The notes: generated by a model not told the origin, from the sequence alone. Numbered from the stretch's first letter, positions 50,944 through 60,422 are shown. The stretch is 64,000 nucleotides of DNA from a bacterium (GCA_018266105.1 JAFEBA010000002.1:1-64000), one strand, 5' to 3'. Numbers and translations: made by a program.

Positions 50944-52931
50944 AGCGCCCTCCCGTCGCTCTCCTGATTTTGCTGGTCGCTCTGCTGGCTTTGCACTGGC
51001 CGGCCATTTTTCAAGCCAAAATCTACGGCGATGAGGACGTGCTGGGCCTGTTTTGGGCGGACAAGTGCCGACTCCATCGACTCTTCACCGGTCAAGAGCA
51101 GTGGACGTACTGGGATCGCCTGCCCTTTTTAGGGATGCCACGTCTGGCCAATTTCCAGATGTGCTGGTTTTCGCCCGAAAGTCTCTACTTTGGGCTGCTC
51201 GATCCATCCATATCCTGGCGCTTCTTTCCCTTGCTATCCGACCTGGGTCTGCTGTGCGCGGTCTACTATCTCATTCGTGGCTACGCGTCCAGCTCGGCAG
51301 CCTGGCTGGGAGCTGGTTTTTTTGTCCTGACTGGCGACTGCCTGAAAACCAGCCAGGACATCGCCGTCAAGTTCGAACTGGCCTGCATGGCCGTGATGCT
51401 GGCCTGCAACTATCGCTGGCTGGCCAGCGGCCGCCGACGTTATCTGCTGGGTTTGGCCCTGGCGACCGGCTGGCAACTGGATGGAGGCGCGGTTTCCCAA
51501 CTCTACTACCAGCTTCTGAGCCTGCCGTTCATCTGTCTTCTCCAAATTTGGAACTCCAGCCCGTCCACGCGCCTGGGCCGGGGTCTGCTGGCCATCGGCA
51601 CCTTTATCGGCGCCAGTCTGGCCTTCAGTCTACCCTGGTTTCCCCTGCTGGAATGGTCCGCCCACGGCTCGCGCAAAGTTTTGGAAGGCGGCGGCTTCGC
51701 CGAAGCTTACAGTCTCAACCTGGGCGAATTGCTCTCCGTCTTTGCCGATGAAATCACCGTTTTCGGGCCTGCGCGCGCCATCGAACGAGGCGGTGGTTAC
51801 ACCCTGACGGCCAGCTTCAGCCTGGCTGTTTTTGGGCTGGTGGCCTATGCCGCCCGGCGCAAAGAATGGCGTCTTACCCTGCTGCTTTCGCTACTGCTGG
51901 CCTTACAGATGATGGGAGAAAAGGGGGTTCTGCTATGGTTGCTCCACAAAGCCGTGCCATTTACTCAGCAGATCCGAGGACCTCACCGATTTTTCTATCC
52001 GGCCGGATTGCTCTGGGCCTTGCTGGCAGCGGTCGGATTTGACGAAATTGCCAGGCGTCGGCCCAAACTGGCCTGGGGCTTAAGCCTTTGGGCCATCGGG
52101 GTCAACCTCTGGGCTCTACAACCGGTCATATCCGGGGCTTATGTCCCCCTGGAAGCCTTCTCGGGCATCCCGCTGCCACCACCGGGAGCGGAACGAGTGG
52201 CGGTGGACTTCTCAAAAGATCCGAGACCTCCGCTACAGTGGCTGGCCTATCCGCTCACTCAGGGCCGGGCCACTATGATCTTCCCCAACGTGCTTTCAGA
52301 AGGTAGCTACTTTCGAGGGCTGCTCTTCAGTCAGTATGGGGAGAAGGCCTGGAAAGTGATGCCGCGCCTGGTCTACTCCTTTGCGCCCGTGCCCCCGGCC
52401 TTTCCCGACCACCCCCTCTTGCGTAGTTGGGGCCTGGGCTGGGTGCTGCAGGCCGGCCCCAACGGCTTCGGATGGCGGAACCTGGGGCCGGCCCCTCGCC
52501 ACTGGACGGTGGTCCAGGTGACGACGCTGGCCGACACTGCGGCCGAAACGGCCTGGGCCCAAACTAGCGATTGGAAACCATTTGAACAGGCCTCGGTGGC
52601 TGGCCAGCCAGTGGTCGTGGGGGTCACTCCGGCCAACATCACCGTTCTCTCTGACGGTCAGGACGAGCAACTGCTCAGGAGCTCCGGTCCCGCCTCGCTC
52701 TTGATCAGCGCGGACAACTGGGACCCTGGCTGGGAATGCTGGGTGGACGGCAAGCAAATGGAAGTTCGACGAGCCAACCTGGCCCTCAAAGCCTGCCTCA
52801 TACCGGAGGGCAACCACACTATCCAGTGGCGTTACCGGATCCACTGGCAGGTTAAGGCCGCCGCCACAGGTCTGACCGGGGTGCTGTTGCTGATCATGGT
52901 GGTTGGTATAGACGCCACTCGACGCAAGTGA
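50940..52931 (+). CDS. YfhO-like membrane protein
   Basis: This 663-residue protein has about twelve membrane helices and a C-terminal extracytoplasmic beta domain (about 560-640). That domain ends in the YfhO signature: SADNWDPGWECWVDGKQMEV followed by ANLALKACLIPEGNHTIQWR. YfhO-like proteins are GT-C-type candidates for glycosylation of lipoteichoic or similar polymers. The ATG overlaps the upstream gene's stop (ATGA), so both membrane proteins are probably made together and may act in one surface-glycan pathway. Confidence 0.8.
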   Translation: MKRPPVALLILLVALLALHWPAIFQAKIYGDEDVLGLFWADKCRLHRLFTGQEQWTYWDRLPFLGMPRLANFQMCWFSPESLYFGLLDPSISWRFFPLLSDLGLLCAVYYLIRGYASSSAAWLGAGFFVLTGDCLKTSQDIAVKFELACMAVMLACNYRWLASGRRRYLLGLALATGWQLDGGAVSQLYYQLLSLPFICLLQIWNSSPSTRLGRGLLAIGTFIGASLAFSLPWFPLLEWSAHGSRKVLEGGGFAEAYSLNLGELLSVFADEITVFGPARAIERGGGYTLTASFSLAVFGLVAYAARRKEWRLTLLLSLLLALQMMGEKGVLLWLLHKAVPFTQQIRGPHRFFYPAGLLWALLAAVGFDEIARRRPKLAWGLSLWAIGVNLWALQPVISGAYVPLEAFSGIPLPPPGAERVAVDFSKDPRPPLQWLAYPLTQGRATMIFPNVLSEGSYFRGLLFSQYGEKAWKVMPRLVYSFAPVPPAFPDHPLLRSWGLGWVLQAGPNGFGWRNLGPAPRHWTVVQVTTLADTAAETAWAQTSDWKPFEQASVAGQPVVVGVTPANITVLSDGQDEQLLRSSGPASLLISADNWDPGWECWVDGKQMEVRRANLALKACLIPEGNHTIQWRYRIHWQVKAAATGLTGVLLLIMVVGIDATRRK

Positions 52932-53057
52932 TATGATGCGCCGAGTTTTTGCGAGACCCTCGGTGGCCTCCCACCCGCGGCCTGGCAAAACAGCCGCCGG
53001 AACATCCGGCGAGCCAATTAGTATGCGGATTTCTCCGCATCGGAGGTCAGTTTTCGT
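52932..53057 (+). promoter_or_regulatory. rpsO promoter and structured leader
   Basis: TATGAT (52932-52937) is a likely -10 (extended TG two bases upstream). The leader of about 115 nt contains CGCCGG/CCGGCG around AACAT (52995-53011). It also contains ATGCGGA/TCCGCAT with a TTTC loop (53023-53040), which ends directly before the GGAGG ribosome site (53042-53046). S15 represses its own translation through leader RNA in several phyla, so this is a candidate S15-binding site. Confidence 0.5.
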
Positions 53058-53315
53058 ATGAAACCCAAAAGTGAAGTTATTGAAACGCACCGCACCCACG
53101 ACAAGGACACCGGCTCCCCCGAAGTGCAGGTCGCCATTCTCACCGAGCGCATCAATCACTTGACCGGCCACCTGCAGAAGCACGCCAAAGACCACCACTC
53201 TCGCCGCGGACTTCTGATGATGGTTGGCCAGCGCCGCCGCCTTCTTAACTACCTGAAGAAGACCGAAGTGAAGCGTTATCGCACGCTGATCGAAAAGCTC
53301 GGTATTCGCCGCTAG
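53058..53315 (+). CDS. rpsO: 30S ribosomal protein S15
   Basis: This 85-residue small-subunit protein binds 16S rRNA helices early in assembly. [39 protein letters not shown] and [18 protein letters not shown] segments are conserved, here with [14 protein letters not shown]. It is followed by a terminator and pnp, the classical rpsO-pnp order. GGAGG lies 11 nt before the ATG, rather far, behind a leader hairpin. Confidence 0.97.
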   Translation: MKPKSEVIETHRTHDKDTGSPEVQVAILTERINHLTGHLQKHAKDHHSRRGLLMMVGQRRRLLNYLKKTEVKRYRTLIEKLGIRR

Positions 53316-53436
53316 GAGCTGTTGACGATTCGCCCTTCTCTATTCGTCCCGCGGAACTCGCGTCGAAGCATCAACCGGTGCTGCGGCGCTAGGCCCTTTG
53401 CTAGAAGTCAACAATTCCTAAGACCCGCGGCTTAAA

Positions 53437-53472
53437 AAAAGGGCTGTCCCAAAGGATGGGGGCAGCCCTTTT
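53437..53472 (+). terminator. Intrinsic terminator between rpsO and pnp
   Basis: A stem of about 14 bp (53437-53450 with 53458-53472), opened by AAAAGGGCTG and closed by CAGCCCTTTT, surrounds an AAAGGAT loop. Partial read-through into pnp is likely, as in other rpsO-pnp units. Confidence 0.8.
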
Positions 53473-53534
53473 GCCGCTTGTAGAAGAGGGTGCTGTCCCT
53501 CCATCCGTCCTTATTTTCATTGAGGTGAAACACA

Positions 53535-56342
53535 TTGAGTACAACAAAAACGGCTCCTCCCAAAGCGGAGAAGCACTCGATCGAAGTGGAAGTGGGCGGT
53601 AAAGCCCTTCGCTTCGAAACCGGCGAACTCGCCAAACAAGCTGGCGGCGCCGTCTTGATGACCTACGGCGAAACCGTGGTGCTGGTCACGGCCACCGCCA
53701 ACGCCAAGCCCAAGACCGGAGTCAGCTTCTTTCCGCTGACCGTGGACTACGAAGAGAAAATGTACGCCGCCGGTAAGATCCCGGGCGGCTGGATCAAGCG
53801 CGAAGGTCGCGCTCCCGAGCGGTGCACCCTGACCTCGCGTCTGATTGACCGCCCCATCCGTCCCCTGTTCCCGGACGGGTTCCGCAACGACACCCACGTG
53901 GTGGGCCTTTGTATGTCGGTCGACGGCGAAAACGAACCGGATGTCATCTCCATCTGCGGCGCGGGCGCCGCTCTGGCCCTCTCGGATATTCCTTTTGACG
54001 GCCCGGTGGCCGGCGTTCGCGTCGGTTACGTGGACGGAGAATTCGTGATTAACCCCACCCAGGAGCAGATCGCGCAGAGCTCGCTGAACCTGGTTGTGGC
54101 AGGTACCAAAGACTCGATCTGCATGGTCGAAGCCGGAGCCTACGAAGTTTCCGAGCAGCTGGTGCTGGAGGCTATCGAAGAGGCCCACGACACCATCAAA
54201 AAAATCGTGGCGGCTATTGATAAGCTGGTGAAGAAGGCCGGCAAACCCAAGAAAGAGTATCCCCTCTTTATCCCCGATAAGACCCTGGACGCGGCCTTCC
54301 GCAAGCACATGGGCAAAGCCGTGGCCAAAGCCATGCGCATCATCGACAAGAAAGAGCGCAACGACGCTTTTGCCGAGATCTCCAAGGAAGCCCTGGCCGA
54401 CAAGCTCGGCAAGGACAAGAACAAGGAAGAACTGCTGGCCATCCTGGCCGACGGCACGCGCGACGACTTCGACACCATTATGAAGAAGGTGCAAGAAGAA
54501 GAGCTGATGACCATGATCGTGGAGGAAGGCACCCGTCCCGACGGTCGCAAGACCACCGAGATCCGCAAGCTCTCGGCTCGCGCCGGCATCCTGCCCCGCA
54601 CCCATGGCACCGGTCTCTTCACCCGCGGTCAGACCCAAATCCTGACCGTCTGCACCCTGGGCACGCTGGCCGAGGAGCAGTCCTTTGACAATATCATCGG
54701 AGAAGTCTCGCGCCGCTACATCCACCAGTATAACTTCCCCCCCTTCTCGGTGGGCGAGGCCCGTTTCATGCGTGGTCCCGGCCGCCGCGAAATCGGCCAC
54801 GGTGCCCTGGCGGAGCGCGCTCTGGTTCCGGTCATCCCGGACGAGAACGAGTTCCCCTACACCCTTCGCATGGTCTCTGAGGCGTTGGAATCGAATGGTT
54901 CGACCTCAATGGCTTCGGTTTGTGGCAGCACCCTGGCCCTCATGGACGCCGGCGTGCCCATCAAGGCTCCCGTCGGCGGTATCGCCATGGGCCTGGTGGC
55001 CAAGGGCGACAAGTTCGCCGTGCTGACCGACATTCAGGGCCTGGAAGACGCTCTGGGCGAGATGGACTTCAAGGTGGCCGGAACCCGCGTGGGCATCACG
55101 GCTTTGCAGATGGACATCAAGCTCAAGGGTGTGTCCGGTGAAGTGTTGCGTCAGGCCCTGGACCAGGCTCGCGACGCCCGCATGACCATCCTGGACGTAA
55201 TCGAGGAAGCCCTGCCGGCGCCGCGCGCCGAAATCTCGCCGCGCGCCCCGCACATCACCTCGTTCATCATCAACCCCGAGAAGATCAAGGACGTAATCGG
55301 ACCTGGTGGCAAGACCATCAACCGCATCATCGCCGAGACGGGCGTCAAAATCGATATCGAATCCGATGGCCGCGTCTTCGTGGCCTCGATCAACCGCGAG
55401 ATGGTGGAGCGAGCCAAGAAGATCGTGGAAGATCTGACCCGCGACATCGAAGTGGGAGCCGTTTTCACCGGCCAGGTGATGCGCCTTATGAACTTCGGTG
55501 CCTTCGTGGAAGTGGTGCCTGGTAAAGAAGGCCTGCTGCACGTATCTCAGCTAAAGCCCTACCACGTGGGCAAGGTGGAGGACGTCGTCAAAGTTGGGGA
55601 TATGATCACCTTCCGCGTCGAAGAAATCGATTCGATGGGTCGCCTCAACCTCTCGCGTAAGGGTCTGTTCACGGAAGAAGAGCTGGCCGAAGCGGAAACC
55701 AAGGCCGCCGCCCGGCCTCCCCGCGAAGATCGTGGCGATCGCGGTGACCGTGGTGATCGCGGCGACCGTGGTGATCGCGGCGACCGTGGTGGACGTGACC
55801 GCGGCGAGCGCAGCGGACGCGACCGCGGTGACCGCAATGGTCGCGGTCCGGAGCGCGGCGGAGAGCGTAGCCCCGACCGCGGTGATCGCGGCGCGGCCGA
55901 AAGCCGTCCTCCTCGCGATTTCACCCAGGACCGCCCCGTTCGCGACCGCGACGAGCGGCCCCGGGCTCCGCGTGAAGATCGCCCGCGTGACGAGCGTCCT
56001 CGCGCCCCCCGTGAGGAGCGTGCACCTCGAGAGGAACGCGCTCCGCGTGAACGTGAAGAGCGTGCACCACGTGAAGATCGCGCCCCGCGCGAAGATCGGG
56101 CTCCACGCGAAGATCGCGCCCCCCGGGAAGACCGCGCAGAGCGCCGACCGGCTGCCCGCTCGGAGCGCCCGCGCGAAGACCGCGGTGCTCGCCCCCTGAG
56201 CAGTGGCGCTCCCAAAGTGGAGTTGCCTCCCAGCCTGCGTGGCGGTAGCAGCAGCACCGGCGGTGGCAACACCGCTCCCGCCAGCGAAGGCGAAGGACGT
56301 CGCCGCACGGCCCGTCGCCGCCCCGCCCGCGACGACGACTAA
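53535..56342 (+). CDS. pnp: Polyribonucleotide nucleotidyltransferase with long disordered tail
   Basis: This 935-residue phosphorolytic 3'-5' exoribonuclease has two RNase PH domains (about 15-145 and 325-470), a helical linker, a KH domain (about 575-630, GPGGKTINRI) and an S1 domain (about 638-710, MNFGAFVEV). Usual PNPase stops near 700-720. Here about 210 further residues follow, built of Arg-Gly-Asp repeats (about 732-760) and then Arg-Ala-Pro-Arg-Glu-Asp units (about 815-870), with a basic end. Such a tail probably binds RNA or a partner such as an RNase or helicase. The start is TTG with GAGGTG upstream; no ATG fits the conserved N-terminus. Confidence 0.95.
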   Translation: MSTTKTAPPKAEKHSIEVEVGGKALRFETGELAKQAGGAVLMTYGETVVLVTATANAKPKTGVSFFPLTVDYEEKMYAAGKIPGGWIKREGRAPERCTLTSRLIDRPIRPLFPDGFRNDTHVVGLCMSVDGENEPDVISICGAGAALALSDIPFDGPVAGVRVGYVDGEFVINPTQEQIAQSSLNLVVAGTKDSICMVEAGAYEVSEQLVLEAIEEAHDTIKKIVAAIDKLVKKAGKPKKEYPLFIPDKTLDAAFRKHMGKAVAKAMRIIDKKERNDAFAEISKEALADKLGKDKNKEELLAILADGTRDDFDTIMKKVQEEELMTMIVEEGTRPDGRKTTEIRKLSARAGILPRTHGTGLFTRGQTQILTVCTLGTLAEEQSFDNIIGEVSRRYIHQYNFPPFSVGEARFMRGPGRREIGHGALAERALVPVIPDENEFPYTLRMVSEALESNGSTSMASVCGSTLALMDAGVPIKAPVGGIAMGLVAKGDKFAVLTDIQGLEDALGEMDFKVAGTRVGITALQMDIKLKGVSGEVLRQALDQARDARMTILDVIEEALPAPRAEISPRAPHITSFIINPEKIKDVIGPGGKTINRIIAETGVKIDIESDGRVFVASINREMVERAKKIVEDLTRDIEVGAVFTGQVMRLMNFGAFVEVVPGKEGLLHVSQLKPYHVGKVEDVVKVGDMITFRVEEIDSMGRLNLSRKGLFTEEELAEAETKAAARPPREDRGDRGDRGDRGDRGDRGDRGGRDRGERSGRDRGDRNGRGPERGGERSPDRGDRGAAESRPPRDFTQDRPVRDRDERPRAPREDRPRDERPRAPREERAPREERAPREREERAPREDRAPREDRAPREDRAPREDRAERRPAARSERPREDRGARPLSSGAPKVELPPSLRGGSSSTGGGNTAPASEGEGRRRTARRRPARDDD

Positions 56343-56350
56343 ACCCCAGC

Positions 56351-56433
56351 GCAGGGGTCCTAGGGGGAGACGGCAGTCCCCCCTAGCTCCAACGCGCAGG
56401 GGGGTCCTAGGGGGAGACGGCAGTCCCCCCTAG
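56351..56433. repeat. Tandem duplicated palindrome
   Basis: A 27-nt palindromic unit beginning CCTAGGGGG and ending CCCCCCTAG, with an AGACGGCAGT centre, occurs twice (about 56359-56386 and 56406-56433), 47 bp apart. Flanking GCGCAGGGG sequence is also repeated. There is no T-run, so these resemble repetitive extragenic palindromes more than terminators. They separate pnp from the helicase gene. Confidence 0.8.
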
Positions 56434-56439
56434 AACCCA

Positions 56440-58566
56440 ATGATGATGCCAACACGCAGTGGACCCGCCTCCGAAGTATTTCTGGAGCGGGTCCACTCGT
56501 TTTTTCGGCAGGTGCTGCCCCTTCGACCCGACTACGAAGAACGTCCTGAACAACTGGAGATGGCCATGGGGGTGGCCCGAGCTCTGGCTGAGCAAGAAAT
56601 TCTAGTGGTGGAGGCCGGGACCGGCACGGGAAAGTCCCTGGCCTACTTGATTCCCAGTCTCTTGTGGGCCTTTGAGCATGGTGGGCCGGTAGTCATCTCC
56701 ACTAGAACCCTCAACCTCCAACAGCAACTCCTGGAGAAGGACATCCCGCTCCTGCGCGACCTGATGGACCAGCCTTTTCGGGCCACGGCCGCGCGAGGCT
56801 GGTCCAACTATGTCTGCCTGCGCCGCCTCGACGGTCTTCAGAGCAGCCAGCAGTTAAGCCCGGAGCTCAGCCACGAGGCCGTCCAGCTGTCCGAAGTGTT
56901 GGCCCTGGGTGCCCCCGGAATCCGCCAGAAGCTACCCGTCAGTGAACCGCTCTGGAACCTGGTGCAGGCTGATTCCCACGCCTGCAATCGCCAGTTGTGC
57001 CCGCATTATCAGGACTGTTACCTGTTCCGGGAGCGCCGCGAAATGGAACGCTCAGAGTTGATCGTCGCAAACCACTCGCTGGTCATGGCCGACGTGGCCC
57101 TGCGCGCCAATGGCGCACAGGGCATTTTGCCCAAGCCAGCCTGCTGGGTTCTGGACGAAGGCCATCATCTTGAGGAAGTCGCCAATGACCACCTGGGCCG
57201 TTCGCTGGCCCTCTCGGATTTGCAACGTCTGCGCCAGAACGTCTTCGATCCCAAAGGCAAGGCCAACGAAGCTGGCTGGCTACCGCTGCTGCGCGACCGC
57301 CTGAGCAAAGCCGATGAACGAGTGCGGCTGCTGGAATGCCTGGACCGCGGCTTGCTGCTCTCACTGCCCGGCTTCTACCAGGTGGGCGAGGAGTTCTTTC
57401 ACTGGCTGACCCAGTCGATATTGTTGGGGCAGACCGAGTTGGGCACTCGAGTCACGCTCAATTCAGACTTCTTCCATAGCGCCGAAGGTGAAGAGTGCCG
57501 ACGGCTCTCAGAGCAGTGGGCAGGCCATATGGAACACGTGGAGAGCAGCGCCCGAGACCTCCACCATTTGCTGACCGAGTTGGAACTGGAGGTGAGCCAG
57601 GGCGGCCTGGTCGAGTTGCAGTCCTTAATCGAGCGACTGAAGTCCCTGCGCCAGAATCTTGAGTTCTGCATGTTCCCGGAATCGGGGGACTGGGTCTACT
57701 GGGCCGTGGCCACAGCCAACAATGCCAGTCTGGGCGCCACTCCACTGGACGTAGGCGAGCGCCTGGCGGCGGAATTCTTCGGCCCGGCGCGCTCCATGGT
57801 CATCACTTCGGCCACCCTGGCGGTGGGCAAAGACCTGAGATTTTACGAGCAAAGGGTCGGGCTCGACCTGCATCAAAACCGGGTGGCCCGCAGCCTGCTG
57901 GATAGTCCGTTCAACTTCAGAGAGAATGCCTACCTGGGTGTAGCCACCGATTTGAATGACCCGAATCGATCTGAGTTCTGGGAACGATCTCAGGAGGCCC
58001 TGGTGTGGCTCTTGCAGCAACTGGGCGGCCGCACCTTTTTGCTGGCCACCTCCTACGCCAGTTTGCGCCTGGCCAGGGAACGACTCAGTGAGCCTCTTTC
58101 TCAGCTGGGCATTCGTATGCTCTGCCAGGGACAGGCCCCCCCCGGGTTGTTGCTGGAAGAATTCAGGCGCGATTCGCGGGCACTGCTGATCGGGGCCGAC
58201 TCCTTTTGGGAGGGGGTGGACGTGGTGGGTGATGACCTGTCCTGCGTGCTGATTACCAGATTGCCGTTTCGAGTCCCGAACGACCCGTTGGTGCAGGCTC
58301 ACTGCCGCCGACTTGAAGAGGAGGGGAAGAGCTCATTTCAACACTATTCCCTCCCCCAGGCCATCTTGCGTTTTCGTCAGGGTTTCGGCAGGCTCATTCG
58401 GAGCCAAAAAGATCGAGGAATGGTGCTTGTGCTGGACTCTCGTCTCTATCATAAATCCTATGGGGCGGAATTTTTAGGGGCCCTGCCCGCTTGTAACCGT
58501 CGGGCAGGTCGGCTCGCGGGCTTAGTCCAAGATGCTATGAAGTGGTTGAAAGGTTTTGAGTCATGA
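56440..58566 (+). CDS. dinG: DinG-family ATP-dependent helicase
   Basis: This 708-residue superfamily 2 helicase of the XPD/DinG type has Walker A EAGTGTGKSLAYL (residues 58-70), TRTLNLQQQLL, and the DEGH box at 239-242. Four cysteines (126, 182, 187, 193) are positioned as in the Fe-S cluster of DinG. Late motifs are LLIGADSFWEGVDVVGDDL and QGFGRLIRSQKDRG. It unwinds DNA with 5'-3' polarity, often at R-loops or G-quadruplexes. There is no exonuclease domain. Three ATG codons in a row (56440, 56443, 56446) are possible starts. Confidence 0.88.
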   Translation: MMMPTRSGPASEVFLERVHSFFRQVLPLRPDYEERPEQLEMAMGVARALAEQEILVVEAGTGTGKSLAYLIPSLLWAFEHGGPVVISTRTLNLQQQLLEKDIPLLRDLMDQPFRATAARGWSNYVCLRRLDGLQSSQQLSPELSHEAVQLSEVLALGAPGIRQKLPVSEPLWNLVQADSHACNRQLCPHYQDCYLFRERREMERSELIVANHSLVMADVALRANGAQGILPKPACWVLDEGHHLEEVANDHLGRSLALSDLQRLRQNVFDPKGKANEAGWLPLLRDRLSKADERVRLLECLDRGLLLSLPGFYQVGEEFFHWLTQSILLGQTELGTRVTLNSDFFHSAEGEECRRLSEQWAGHMEHVESSARDLHHLLTELELEVSQGGLVELQSLIERLKSLRQNLEFCMFPESGDWVYWAVATANNASLGATPLDVGERLAAEFFGPARSMVITSATLAVGKDLRFYEQRVGLDLHQNRVARSLLDSPFNFRENAYLGVATDLNDPNRSEFWERSQEALVWLLQQLGGRTFLLATSYASLRLARERLSEPLSQLGIRMLCQGQAPPGLLLEEFRRDSRALLIGADSFWEGVDVVGDDLSCVLITRLPFRVPNDPLVQAHCRRLEEEGKSSFQHYSLPQAILRFRQGFGRLIRSQKDRGMVLVLDSRLYHKSYGAEFLGALPACNRRAGRLAGLVQDAMKWLKGFES

Positions 58567-59183
58567 AGATACGGGTTCTATTGTTTGTTTTATTATCTCT
58601 GCCGGTCCTGGCCGCCGAATCTGTGGAGCAGATCTTTGAGAAGGCCAGATCCGTCAACCCAGGTCTGCAGGACTCCAGCGCCGACATGAGCGTGGACATC
58701 AACGCCGTACTGGGCTTCATTCCCTACAAAACGGCCGCTGGCGGCAAGTACTACCACAAGCATCCGGACAAGAACAAGCTGGACCTGAAAGACGCTCCCT
58801 CCTGGCTCAAGCGCTATCCAAACGTTTTCGGCTACAAACTCCCCGATCTAACCCGCTACAACGTGCTAAAGCAACAGGAAGTCGACTTCCGCGGACAACC
58901 GGTCTACAAAATTCAGCTGGTGCCCAAGCAACACACCAACGACATCACCAACATCGATATCTACTTCAACCGCAACGACTACTCCGTGCCCAAGTTCGAC
59001 ACTTTTTACAACAAAGGGCATCTTTACGTGGACATGGAGTACACCCGATCAGACAAATACCTGGTGTGCAACAAGCTGAGCGCTGACTTCGAATTCCCCA
59101 ACATCACCGCCACGGCCACCGCCACTTATAACAACTACATGTTCAATCAGAAGCTGCCAGACTCCATCTTCGCCAGCAAATGA
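58563..59183 (+). CDS. Exported LolA-like protein of unknown function
   Basis: The 206-residue protein has a signal peptide (1-17, cleavage after Leu-Ala-Ala). The mature part is a single beta-rich domain: AVLGFIPYKTAAGGKYYHKHP, KLPDLTRYNVLKQQEVDFRG and VYKIQLVPKQ, with an antiparallel pattern like LolA/RseB-type outer-membrane-lipoprotein-binding folds. The assignment rests on the pattern only. ATGA overlap with dinG and a 4-bp overlap with the next gene imply cotranslation. Confidence 0.65.
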   Translation: MKIRVLLFVLLSLPVLAAESVEQIFEKARSVNPGLQDSSADMSVDINAVLGFIPYKTAAGGKYYHKHPDKNKLDLKDAPSWLKRYPNVFGYKLPDLTRYNVLKQQEVDFRGQPVYKIQLVPKQHTNDITNIDIYFNRNDYSVPKFDTFYNKGHLYVDMEYTRSDKYLVCNKLSADFEFPNITATATATYNNYMFNQKLPDSIFASK

Positions 59184-60094
59184 ATCGACTTTTGGGGTGG
59201 GTCGCCTGGCTCGGAACCCTGCGCAAGCAGGCCATACCGCCGCACATCCTGCTACTGGTGGTCTGCCTGAGCGGATTCAGCTGGGGGCTGGGCAACTACC
59301 TGGAAGCCCGCCTCAACGGCGGGCGAGCCGAAGTGCTGCCGCAGCGCCAACTGCTGGAGCAAGGCGCACCTCAGAGCTTTATCGAAATCACCGGGACAGT
59401 GCTGGCGGATGGCCAGGTGAGCGGACCGGATCACACGATTTTCCTGCCACTGCTGGACGAAGCCGAGAAGATCGTCACCTATGTTCGTCTGCCGGAGTCC
59501 GGCGAGCGACCCAAAGCGGGTGTGACTTACCGATTGAATGGCATGATCGGTTTCGTGAGCCCGGAACTCGAATCGAAGATCCCTCAAGACCAGGCCGGGA
59601 TGCGCTTCAACCGCAATCAGTATCTCTATTTCGGTCAACGCCCGGCGGACGCCCGCTGGGCGGCGGCGGCCATGTTGATCAGCCTGCTGGCTTCCTGGCC
59701 TTTGCTGGTGACCTGGTTCGGCCACTACATTGTGTTCCAAACCCGAGCGAGCACCCACGCGGCCGCCCAGCAGTTGGGCAAAATACGAGCCAGTGGGCGC
59801 TTTTACAAGGGGAAGAAAGAACGCCAACGCTTTCTTGAGGCACCTGCTGAACTGAGCCCGGTCGACCAGGGTTGGGAACTCAAGCTGGAAGAGGGCTGGA
59901 CGGCCCACTTTGCAGGTCCGGAAAATATAAGAGCGGGCTCGCTCTATCTGGGTCCCCAGGAGCGGCCCGCTCTGCGCTTTGAAGCTCTCGAGAAGACTCG
60001 GCAGAAACGTCAGTCTTTCGTGCTCACCTTCGAGGGCCCGGCTGAATTGCAGCTGGCCCTCGAACGACTTACTTCTTCTTCAGAGAAACCTTGA
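59180..60094 (+). CDS. Two-helix membrane protein, unknown function
   Basis: This is an unrecognised 304-residue protein. It has a membrane helix at about 22-40, an extracytoplasmic beta domain (about 60-150, FIEITGTVLADGQV and later VTYRLNGMIGFVSPELE), a second helix at about 160-182, and a cytoplasmic C-terminal part of about 120 residues. The layout resembles eukaryotic-type MUL1/GIDE-like membrane domains only superficially. Its end overlaps the convergent gene by 26 bp. Confidence 0.65.
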   Translation: MNRLLGWVAWLGTLRKQAIPPHILLLVVCLSGFSWGLGNYLEARLNGGRAEVLPQRQLLEQGAPQSFIEITGTVLADGQVSGPDHTIFLPLLDEAEKIVTYVRLPESGERPKAGVTYRLNGMIGFVSPELESKIPQDQAGMRFNRNQYLYFGQRPADARWAAAAMLISLLASWPLLVTWFGHYIVFQTRASTHAAAQQLGKIRASGRFYKGKKERQRFLEAPAELSPVDQGWELKLEEGWTAHFAGPENIRAGSLYLGPQERPALRFEALEKTRQKRQSFVLTFEGPAELQLALERLTSSSEKP

Positions 60095-60422
60095 CGTTCT
60101 TCAACGTATCGGCCACGTGATTGAGATCGGCCGGCCCGAGAGCCGACTTCAGCGCCTTGGGTCCCTCCAGCAAGTCCTCACGATGAACCAACGGCACTTT
60201 GCCACCCACTTCATCATAGTGAATTTCACAGTTAAGCACCCTGGTCGCCAGCTTATAGACGAGCGCAATGTCGTCATAGGGATTGTTGGGAAGATCCCGT
60301 CCCCAGGCTTGCAGGGCGTTCACCGCCAGTTCCTCCAGACGAATCGGCTGAGAGGCCCCCTCTAAAAGTCGGCGCAAAATCTCCACGATTGGAGTACTCT
60401 TGCTAACATCTTTTACCGCCAC
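60069..60422 (-). CDS. Hypothetical protein, 117 residues
   Basis: The protein is unrecognised and soluble, with several helices: VEILRRLLEGASQPIRLEEL, then LAVNALQAWGRDLP and a Lys-rich C-terminal helix. The N-terminal part resembles a winged-helix arrangement (helix, helix, short strand) but lacks a convincing recognition helix. GTG 60422 has AGGA 8 nt upstream. The 3' end overlaps the preceding plus-strand gene by 26 bp. Confidence 0.6.
   Translation of the reverse strand: MAVKDVSKSTPIVEILRRLLEGASQPIRLEELAVNALQAWGRDLPNNPYDDIALVYKLATRVLNCEIHYDEVGGKVPLVHREDLLEGPKALKSALGPADLNHVADTLKNVKVSLKKK

Noticed and set aside
55729..56150. Regularly spaced short repeats considered as a CRISPR array
   Set aside because: Repeats are codon-phased, very short, without unique spacers, and lie inside pnp.
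55559..56308. Minus-strand Arg/Ser-rich frame opposite the pnp tail
   Set aside because: It is the complement of the Arg-Gly-Asp and Arg-Ala-Pro-Arg-Glu-Asp repeats; the plus-strand frame is continuous with PNPase.
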